From Danxiaibacter flavus (GTDB taxonomy: Bacteria; Bacteroidota; Bacteroidia; Chitinophagales; Chitinophagaceae): a DNA stretch of 64,000 nucleotides. Made by a program: the position numbers and the translations under genes. Shown here piece by piece: positions 53,886 to 62,100 of the stretch. Position 1 is the stretch's first letter. Each line of letters starts with the position of its first letter. The DNA lies in contig NZ_JAULBC010000007.1 in NCBI RefSeq assembly GCF_041060425.1, forward strand, positions 310,001 to 374,000. The letters run 5' to 3'. Under the pieces are notes generated by a model that was given only the letters and a program-made list of their open reading frames with translations, ran no database searches and was not told the origin of the DNA.

Positions 53886-55022
53886 TTGAAAATAACCATT
53901 TTACAAGGCGCATTCTTTCCTGTTCCCGCCGTTAAAGGCGGCGCAGTTGAAAAAATATGGTATAAAATGGGAATAGAATTCGCAAAAGCCGGTCATAATG
54001 TAACACATGTCAGTCGCGCCTTTGGAGATATGCCAGACGAAGAAGTACGTTATGGTGTAAGGTATATTCGCGTGCGTGGTTATGAGTTTCCTTCTTCATT
54101 GGTTAAGATCAAAATTCTGGACTTTTTTTACACATTGCGTGCATTGAGAAAAGTTCCGAAAGACTCTGAGATCATCGTCACCAACACTTTTTGGGCACCT
54201 TTCATCCTAAGGAGAAATAAAGGTAGAAAAGTATATGTAAACGTCGAACGCGTGCCCAGGGGACAAATGAAGTTTTACAAACATGTCGGAATGCTTCGGG
54301 GCTCTTCACCCGTAATTTGCAGCGCAGTACAAAAAGAGCTTTCAGAACAATATCACCGGTTGGTAACATTCGTGCCCAATCCCGTGCCCTTCTCTCTCAC
54401 AAACAACGCTCATGATAGAAATAAAACGATACTGTTTGTAGGTAGAATTCATCCTGAAAAAGGCGTGCATGTTTTGATTGAAGCATTTTCGATCCTTTCT
54501 GCTGAAGCAGCAAAAGACTGGCAACTGGTTATCACCGGACCATGGGAAACTTCAGAAGGCGGCGCCGGCGAGGAATACAAGAACAAGCTGATGCTTTCAG
54601 CTAAAAATCTTAATGTACAATTCACAGGACCAGTATTTAATGATGAATACCTCATCAACCAATATTCGCAGGCAAGTATTTTCTGTTATCCGGCGCAAAA
54701 AGGCAGTGGAGATGCAGCTCCGGTAGCGCCACGGGAAGCGATGGCCTGTGGCTGTGTTCCGGTGGTTTCCACATTGGAATGTTTTAGAGACATTATCAGT
54801 GATGGTGTGAACGGCTGTATATATGACGAATCTTCCACTAACCAGGCACACACGCTTGCAAAAACATTGCAACCACTTATGCAAGACACAGAACTGCTGC
54901 AAACCATGTCATCAAAAGCGAAACTTATATCCGAAATCTATTCAACAAAAGCCATAGCAAACAAATTCTTACATGATTTCGAAAATATCCGGACTACCAA
55001 CAATTCCAGCAGCATATCATGA
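53886..55022 (+). CDS. GT4 glycosyltransferase
   Basis: A 378-residue GT-B enzyme starting with TTG at 53886, directly before the first strand KITILQGAFFPVPAVKGGAVEKI. The C-terminal site has ILFVGRIHPEKGVHVLIEAF, LVITGPWETSEGG and APREAMACGCVPV. The gene overlaps the next by 50 bases. Confidence 0.87.
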   Translation: MKITILQGAFFPVPAVKGGAVEKIWYKMGIEFAKAGHNVTHVSRAFGDMPDEEVRYGVRYIRVRGYEFPSSLVKIKILDFFYTLRALRKVPKDSEIIVTNTFWAPFILRRNKGRKVYVNVERVPRGQMKFYKHVGMLRGSSPVICSAVQKELSEQYHRLVTFVPNPVPFSLTNNAHDRNKTILFVGRIHPEKGVHVLIEAFSILSAEAAKDWQLVITGPWETSEGGAGEEYKNKLMLSAKNLNVQFTGPVFNDEYLINQYSQASIFCYPAQKGSGDAAPVAPREAMACGCVPVVSTLECFRDIISDGVNGCIYDESSTNQAHTLAKTLQPLMQDTELLQTMSSKAKLISEIYSTKAIANKFLHDFENIRTTNNSSSIS

Positions 55023-55533
55023 GCAAACATCCCCTTATGGAAGCCCATGGACAAAGCAAAGGAGAATAAAAATGTTGTTGTGGAACGTATGCTGGAGTTT
55101 GCTTTGTGTGTGGACGCCGAAGCCTGCAAACAGATGGCGGCTATTTTGGATGAAGCTGTTTGGTGCAAAAATTTATGGAACACCGTTTGTTCATCAGCGC
55201 GCACGCATTCAAATACCGTGGAACCTGACCATGCATCACCGCGCAACCCTCGGGGACAGAGCTAACGCATATTCTCTTGGACCAATTGAAATAGGCGAAC
55301 ACGCAACCGTTGCACAGGAAGCATATCTCTGTACCGGCACTCATGCATTTGATCAGCCTGCACACAATCTTGTAACAATGCCTATAATAATTGAACAATA
55401 TGCTTTTGTAGGCGCAAGGGCGTTTGTCCTTCCGGGCGTAACAATCGGCAAACATGCAATTGTAGGCGCATGCAGCGTAGTAACAAAGAACGTTCTTCCC
55501 CATAGTGTAGTAAAAGGAAATCCAGCTAAATAA
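54973..55533 (+). CDS. WcaF-like colanic-acid-type acetyltransferase
   Basis: A 186-residue left-handed beta-helix acetyltransferase. An N-terminal hydrophobic stretch (MLLWNVCWSLLCVW, about 34-47) and RLFWMKLFGAKIYGTPFVHQ are typical of the WcaF family, followed by IEIGEHATVAQEAYLCTGTH, where the His is the catalytic candidate, and VTIGKHAIVGACSVV. It probably O-acetylates a sugar of the repeat unit. The ATG at 54973 gives a 50-base overlap with the preceding gene; a later start would remove part of the family's N-terminal region. Confidence 0.83.
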   Translation: MISKISGLPTIPAAYHEQTSPYGSPWTKQRRIKMLLWNVCWSLLCVWTPKPANRWRLFWMKLFGAKIYGTPFVHQRARIQIPWNLTMHHRATLGDRANAYSLGPIEIGEHATVAQEAYLCTGTHAFDQPAHNLVTMPIIIEQYAFVGARAFVLPGVTIGKHAIVGACSVVTKNVLPHSVVKGNPAK

Positions 55534-55570
55534 AAACACCTGCTGCTATTTTAAACAAACAGAATGTATT

Positions 55571-56479
55571 ATGATCTCAGTAATTATTCTCACCAAGAAC
55601 GAAGAGCTTGATTTAGACAAATGTTTAAAGGCAGTGCAATGGTCAAATGATGTGCATGTACTTGATTCAGGAAGTACTGATAGCACACTTAAAATAGCTG
55701 ATCGGTATGCAGTCAATGTCTCCAGCAATGCCTTCAAAAGTTTTGGCCAGCAAAGAAATCATGCATTGGACAATCTTCCTCTAATCAACGATTGGATCTT
55801 GTTTATTGATGCAGATGAAATTGTTACAGACCCTTTCAGAATTGCGATTACAGAAGCTGTACAAAATGCCAACGAAAACATCGCAGGCTTTTATTGCTGC
55901 GCCAAATTAATGCTTGAAGACACCTGGTTAAAACGCTCAGACACTTTTCCCAAATGGCAATTCAGGTTAATGAGAAAAGGGAAGGCCAGGTTTACAGACT
56001 TTGGCCATGGTCAAAAAGAATATGAAGTTAATGGCGGGATAAAGTACATTAAAGAACCTTACCTGCATTATGGTTTATCTAAAGGATGGTACAAATGGAT
56101 AGAGCGGCATAATACATATTCAAACCTGGAAGCCATTGTGAGACTGGATCATCGCCCTTCTTTCAAACATGTTTTCTCAAAACACGGAAGTATTCGAAAC
56201 ACGGCGCTAAAATGCCTGCTGAGCAAAATTCCTGTGTGGCCAGCAATTCGTTTTATGCATGCCTACTTTATAAACTTTGGTTTTATTGAGGGCATTCCGG
56301 GGCTACTGTATTGCATCAGCAATTCTTATTATGAGTTTATGATCCAGATAAAGATGCGCGAAATAAGACGGGCAAGAAAAAACATCGCAATAAATACAGT
56401 TAAAACCGAAACACTAACCCAATTCACCAACATTACCGCAACCAATAATGTAAATGAAGTTCCCGTAAGAATGCACTAA
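55571..56479 (+). CDS. GT2 glycosyltransferase, WaaE/KdtX-like
   Basis: A 302-residue GT-A enzyme: SVIILTKNEELDLDKCLKAV, VHVLDSGSTDSTLKIA, QRNHALD, and ILFIDADEIVT (DAD, about 79-82), all characteristic of the WaaE/KdtX group that adds glucose or other hexoses. The later KWQFRLMRKGKARF and LHYGLSKGWYKWIERHNTYS also fit. A C-terminal basic tail of about 35 residues follows. It lies 37 bases after the acetyltransferase. Confidence 0.87.
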   Translation: MISVIILTKNEELDLDKCLKAVQWSNDVHVLDSGSTDSTLKIADRYAVNVSSNAFKSFGQQRNHALDNLPLINDWILFIDADEIVTDPFRIAITEAVQNANENIAGFYCCAKLMLEDTWLKRSDTFPKWQFRLMRKGKARFTDFGHGQKEYEVNGGIKYIKEPYLHYGLSKGWYKWIERHNTYSNLEAIVRLDHRPSFKHVFSKHGSIRNTALKCLLSKIPVWPAIRFMHAYFINFGFIEGIPGLLYCISNSYYEFMIQIKMREIRRARKNIAINTVKTETLTQFTNITATNNVNEVPVRMH

Positions 56480-56518
56480 TCCTACTATACCACGTTTCAA
56501 TTTTAAACCGTTAAATAT

Positions 56519-57418
56519 ATGTTGAAAAAAATCGCCACCTATCTTCTCCCCGGCGCAGATGTTAAAGAAGAAAATAATTTATTGGTCACGCCCATTGATC
56601 CTAACAGGTCAAAAACGTTTTGGGCAAATTCGTATTATTTTAATCATCCTGAATGGGCCGAAGAATATCTTTTTTATTGTCACAGGAGCGATGAATTTAT
56701 AGGACGGTGGAAAGCGGCAGTTGGTGACTGGTCCAACAAAATTGTTCTGGACATAGGCTGTGGTCCGGGAAATATTTTTGCCTCTCTTCAGGGAACTCCC
56801 AAATTACTGATCGGTGTTGACATAGCGCCAAAGTCTCTCGAAATGGCTGCAAAAATGGGTTACACGCCGCTTTTAGCAGACGCTGCGAACCTTCCATTCA
56901 AATCAGGGTTTGCAGACGTTGTAGCGTTAAATGCTGCGCTTCACCATTGTGATGATATGGAGACCGTGTTGAGAGAAGCAGCAAGATTGGTAAAACCGGG
57001 CGGATTACTGGTTACCGACCACGATCCTCAGCTGAGCGCATGGAACTACAAAGGTTTGGCAAAATTACTCTGGAACAGCCGGCTGATATGGTATAAGATC
57101 ATTGGACATGGATTTCATAAAACAACTAATCAGCAATACTGGGGGCTAGCTTGCGAAACACATCATAAACCGGGCGATGGTGTAACAAAAGAACTTTTCA
57201 AAAACACACTGGAAACAAAAGGGTTTTCTGTAAGAGTATTTCCCCACAATCACAATATTGGTGCAGAAATATTGCAAGGCAAAAAAGATAAAGCCGCTTT
57301 TAAATACAGGCTTGGAAATGTTTTGTCAGGAAGAAATCCCAATAGCGAAAAAAGCGCTCTTTCACTAATGTGCGTTGCAAAGAAATCAGCCACATACAAC
57401 GAACCGGCTTTTGAATAG
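56519..57418 (+). CDS. class I SAM-dependent methyltransferase
   Basis: A 299-residue cytosolic methyltransferase. Motif I is VLDIGCGPGNIF (about 76-87), the acidic end of strand 2 is LIGVDIAPKSLEMAA, and motif post-I is DAANLPFKSGFADVVALNAALHHC. The lid and C-terminal part are not of a family I can name. In such clusters these enzymes methylate a sugar or a terminal residue, or modify the lipid carrier step. It is the last gene before a short repeat and the initiating transferase. Confidence 0.82.
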   Translation: MLKKIATYLLPGADVKEENNLLVTPIDPNRSKTFWANSYYFNHPEWAEEYLFYCHRSDEFIGRWKAAVGDWSNKIVLDIGCGPGNIFASLQGTPKLLIGVDIAPKSLEMAAKMGYTPLLADAANLPFKSGFADVVALNAALHHCDDMETVLREAARLVKPGGLLVTDHDPQLSAWNYKGLAKLLWNSRLIWYKIIGHGFHKTTNQQYWGLACETHHKPGDGVTKELFKNTLETKGFSVRVFPHNHNIGAEILQGKKDKAAFKYRLGNVLSGRNPNSEKSALSLMCVAKKSATYNEPAFE

Positions 57419-57420
57419 CA

Positions 57421-57480
57421 ATGAGGTGTAAGGTTTCAGGCATCAGGTGTCAGGAGTAAGTTTTCAGGTGTAAGTCACTC
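57421..57480 (+). repeat. short degenerate TCAGGTGT repeat
   Basis: The gap before the next gene has GTGTAAGGTTTCAGG, CATCAGGTGTCAGG and TTTCAGGTGTAAG in a row, a tandem degenerate array of a TCAGGTGTAAG-like unit. It is unlike the larger repeats of the first 13 kb. Confidence 0.5.
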
Positions 57481-57555
57481 CTTGCACTTCAGGCTAATTT
57501 TCACTAAAGTTATCAACCCACTTTCAATAAGCTTTTCGGCTATAAAACAACTGCA

Positions 57556-58944
57556 ATGAACAGCCGCTTTATATATCACCTGCAGGTTGTGCTTTTTCTT
57601 CTTGACCTGGTAGTTTGTGGAAGTCTTTTCGTAACAGAATATTTTTTATTAAAAGGAACAATATTCTTTCCTGAGGCTAACTTTTTCGAAAATGGAATCT
57701 GCTTGCTTTTTATCTGGATCTCTATTACTTACACTGTGCACGTGTATAATGCCGATCAAATAATTTCATTTTACAGCCTGGTGCAAAAAACCAAAAGGAG
57801 CTTTTTATATTTTGTTATTGCTTCTGTATTTTTTTCCCTGCTTCTCAAGGCTATTCACATACCGCTTGGCGCAGTAATATATTTCACCTGTTCACTTTTT
57901 ATTTCACTAGCGATAAACAGAATACTATATCTTGGCGTATATAGCTATTATAGCAAACAAAAACATATTCTTAGTAACGTTGTAGTAATTGGCTTCAACA
58001 GTCTTTCAAAAAAAATTATTGAGTCGCTCGAAAGGTCAGCAGTCAACAAAAAGATCATCGGCATTTGCGACGAGCCGGAGAACCAACAGGAACTGTTCCA
58101 CTATCCCATCATCAGCAGTATCACGGATACGATAGAAACATGTAAAAAGCTACATGTTACCGAAATATATTCAAGCATTGCTCCTGAGCAGAATTCAGCT
58201 ATTTATCATCTTATAGAAGAAGCGGAACAACACTGCATACATTTCCGCATAGTACCGGATATGAGTGTTTTTTTTAAGCAACAGTTTCATATGGATTATA
58301 TGCATGGCATGCCGGTAATATCTCTACGTAAAGAACCATTAGAAGACTTGAGCAACCGGATCTTAAAACGATTGTTTGATATTTTATTTAGCCTGGCAGT
58401 TATGATCTTCATTCTTTCATGGTTGATGCCACTCATCGGCATTTTAATACTTATGGATTCCGAAGGCCCCATCTTTTTCATACAGATGCGCAGCGGCAAA
58501 AATCTCCTGCCGTTTCCCTGTATTAAATTCAGAAGCATGAGAGTCAATAACTCTGCGAATGAGAAACAGGCTACTAAAAACGATGAGCGCTTTACCCGGT
58601 TAGGAAAGTTTCTCCGTCATACTAACCTGGACGAGTTTCCGCAATTCTTAAATGTATTAAAAGGTCAGATGAGCATCGTTGGTCCGCGTCCGCACATGCT
58701 TAAACACACAGAACAATATTCTCAGAACCTGCATCAATATATGTCAAGACATCTCGTAAAACCGGGCATAACCGGCTGGGCCCAGATAAACGGATACAGA
58801 GGGGAAATTACATCTGCAGATAATTTACGGAACAGGATCCGGTACGATCTGCAATACCTGGAAAACTGGAGTATCTGGCTTGATCTGAAAATAATTCTTC
58901 TAACAGTCATAAACACAATTAAAGGCGACAAAAATGCATTCTAG
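57556..58944 (+). CDS. undecaprenyl-phosphate glycosylphosphotransferase (WcaJ-like)
   Basis: A 462-residue inner-membrane protein. It has an N-terminal block of four spans (about 10-120), a Rossmann-like domain (NVVVIGFNSLSKKIIESL), one further span (LFDILFSLAVMIFILSWLMPLIGILI), and the bacterial sugar transferase catalytic domain: PIFFIQMRSGKNLLPFPCIKFRSM, FLRHTNLDEFPQFLNVLKG and MSIVGPRPHM, then KPGITGWAQINGYRGE. It starts each repeat unit by moving a sugar-1-phosphate (usually glucose or galactose) onto undecaprenyl phosphate. It is followed by a terminator-like hairpin, so it closes the operon. Confidence 0.92.
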   Translation: MNSRFIYHLQVVLFLLDLVVCGSLFVTEYFLLKGTIFFPEANFFENGICLLFIWISITYTVHVYNADQIISFYSLVQKTKRSFLYFVIASVFFSLLLKAIHIPLGAVIYFTCSLFISLAINRILYLGVYSYYSKQKHILSNVVVIGFNSLSKKIIESLERSAVNKKIIGICDEPENQQELFHYPIISSITDTIETCKKLHVTEIYSSIAPEQNSAIYHLIEEAEQHCIHFRIVPDMSVFFKQQFHMDYMHGMPVISLRKEPLEDLSNRILKRLFDILFSLAVMIFILSWLMPLIGILILMDSEGPIFFIQMRSGKNLLPFPCIKFRSMRVNNSANEKQATKNDERFTRLGKFLRHTNLDEFPQFLNVLKGQMSIVGPRPHMLKHTEQYSQNLHQYMSRHLVKPGITGWAQINGYRGEITSADNLRNRIRYDLQYLENWSIWLDLKIILLTVINTIKGDKNAF

Positions 58945-58994
58945 ACCTGCATATTTTTATTCATGAGAACACGGTTTTATTTGTCATGAAGAAT

Positions 58995-59030
58995 GGGGCG
59001 TAGAGCCTTCGGGCTTCGCGTCCCTCTTTT
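58995..59030 (+). terminator. terminator-like hairpin closing the polysaccharide operon
   Basis: GGGCG-TAG-AGCC-TTCG-GGCT-TCG-CGTCC folds as a two-part stem with a TTCG tetraloop and is followed by TCTTTT (59025-59030). It lies about 50 bases after the WcaJ-like stop. Confidence 0.5.
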
Positions 59031-59107
59031 AAACCTGCTGCCATTTATCGCCACCACTCCTTATTTACGTGTGCACTATCTCTTACGTTTTAAAAAACTT
59101 TCTTGCT

Positions 59108-62100
59108 ATGAAAACAGCGAAACTATTTTTCCAACAAAAGTACTTTCATTCAGTTCGCAATCTGCGACTGGCACTAAACCTGTGTTTTAGAGTTATTTCA
59201 TGCATCGTCGTCTTGTTTACGGCGCATGCAGTTAACGCTCAAAATGCTATCGTTACAGAAAACCAGTTACCCGGAAACCCTTCTGCACAATGGGATATAC
59301 AAGGTGCGGGCGATTTAAGCATACAGGGGTTTGCTACAGACATTAGTGTCAATAAGGGAGAAACGGTGCATTTTAAAATTAAGACCAACGCGAGCAATTA
59401 TTCAATCGACATCTACCGCATTGGTTACTACCAGGGCAACGGTGCAAGAAAAGTTGGCACCGGCGTTATTACAGCAACACTTCCGCAAACGCAACCAAAT
59501 GATCTGTATGATGTTGCTACAGGTCTGACAGATTGCGGCAACTGGAATGAATCTGCGCACTGGGATGTGCCTGCGACGGCGGTTTCGGGCATTTACATTG
59601 CTAAGCTAACCCGTGCGGATAACAACGGATCCAGCCACATCACTTTTGTTGTAAGAGATGATGCAAGCACTTCAGATCTGTATTTTAAAACATCGGACGG
59701 CACCTGGCAGGCTTATAACAACTATGGAGGCAACAGCCTCTACGAAAACAATTCGGGAACGGCCGTTCCGGGATTTAACCACGCAACAAAAGTAAGTTAC
59801 AACCGGCCATTCTATACACGTAATGGCGGCGATGCAGGTGAAGGCGGCATAGCTGAAGATTGGGTTTTCAATGCCGAGTACCCAATGATAAGATGGTTAG
59901 AAAAAAATGGCTTTGATGTTTCATATACATCAAATGTAGATGCAGACAGAAGAGGTGATCTGATCAGGAATCACAAAGTCTTCCTGTCTGTTGGCCACGA
60001 TGAGTACTGGTCCGGTCAGGAAGTAGCAAATGTCACAGCTGCAAGAAACGCAGGTGTGCATCTGGCGTTTTTCAGCGGCAATGAAATCTATTGGAAAACA
60101 CGTTATGAAGCGAGTACAGATGGCTCCGCCACTTCATACAGAACGCTTGTTTGCTATAAGGAAGGAACACTGGGTGAGAATGTATGTGGTGGTAAATGCG
60201 ATCCGCTTCCCAACGTATGGACAGGCCTTTGGCGCGCCGGGTGCGAATATCCGAATGCAGATGGCTGCAAACCGGAAAACGGGTTAACCGGACAAATTAG
60301 CTGGAAAGATTATACCGGGGCTATTACAGTTCCGGATACCTATAAAAATTTACGTTTCTGGCGCAATACTTCAATTGCTTCACTCGGAGCAGGACAAACG
60401 GCAACATTATCAGCCGGCACACTTGGCTATGAGTGTGATTTTGAACAATACGAATCTTATTACCCGGCTGGACGCATAAGACTATCAAGCACAGCTATTG
60501 GCAACGACAAACATGCATTATCCCTATATAGGCATGCAAGCGGAGCATTGGTTTTTGGCGCAGGAACTGTACAGTGGTCCTGGGGACTTGACGGGGTTCA
60601 CGATCGCGGCGGTTCTGTTGAAGACCCCCGCATGCAGCAGGCTACTGTTAACCTGTTTGCAGATATGGGCGTGCAACCTGCTAGCCTGCAAAGCCCGTTA
60701 ACAATTGCAACCATGTCTACAGACTTGATCGCTCCTTCGTCTGTTATTGCAACGCCTGCTGCCAGTGCACTGCTGCCTACCGGTACTGCTGTGGTAATTA
60801 GTGGTACCGCAGCAGATGACGGAGGCGGTGTTGTTGCCGGGGTTGAAATTTCAACAGATGGCGGCGTAACGTGGCAAAGAGCTGACGGAACAACAAACTG
60901 GAGTTATTCATGGACACCAACTACAACCGGTTCAGTCACCATTCACAGCAGAAGTTTTGATGACAATGGAAATATTGAAGCCATGGGCTCAGAAAGCGGA
61001 GCCAATACCGTGAACGTAAAAGTTTACAATCCATCAGAACCCAATTGCCCCTGCAATGTATTTCAACCAACTGACGTGCCCGCTATAGCAAAGGATAACG
61101 ATGGTACTTCTATTGAAATTGGATTCAAGTTCAGATCCAACACAAGCGGGTTTATAACAGGCGTTAGATACTATAAGGGCGCAGGCACAACAGGAACACA
61201 TATTGGCCACTTATGGTCATCCAGCGGCGCATCCCTTGCGCAAATAACTTTTAACAATGAAACAGCTTCCGGCTGGCAAGAGGCGAAGTTTTCAACCTCT
61301 GTAGCTATAACAGCAGGTGTTACGTATGTCGCTTCGATATTCAGCAGCTCCGGAGACTATGCCAATACCAATCCCTACTTCACGAGCACGGTGACTAACG
61401 GTCCTCTTTCCGCACTCGCCACAAATATTGACGGGCCTAATGGTGTATACAAGTACAGTCCAACGCCTGTATTTCCTACCGATTTTTACCAGTCAACCAA
61501 CTATTGGGTAGACGTGGTTTTTGAAACCCAGGCAGGACCGGATATAACTCCTCCTGACATTGCATTTACTGCACCGGATAACGGATCAACCAAAGTAAAT
61601 GTAAGCACGGCTGTAACGCTAACATTTGATGAACCGATCAACACATCATCGATTACGGCGTCTACCTTTATGTTGCTTGATTCTTCCGGCGCAGCTGTTC
61701 CGGCGAACATCACCTATGACAACCAGGCAAACACTGCCACTTTAAAACCAATTGCAAACCTGGCCTATTCAAAAAAATATACGGTGGTAGCAAAAGGCGG
61801 CAGCTCCAATCCGGCCATTAAAGATCTCGCAGGAAATGCGCTGAGTGCTGACACCAGTTTTTCCTTTACAACACAAGCTGTTCCGCCGCCGCCACCAACC
61901 AACGGCACGGGTGGTCCTATTCTTATCGTGAGCGATCCAACCAATCCTTTCAGCAGATACACAGTTGAGATTTTAAGAGCTGAAGGCTTGAATGAATTTA
62001 ACGCGATGGATATTTCCCAGGTAACTACATCTGTTCTTAACAGCTATGATGTAGTGGTACTGGGCGAGATGAGTATTTCATCGGCACAGGCAACTATGTT

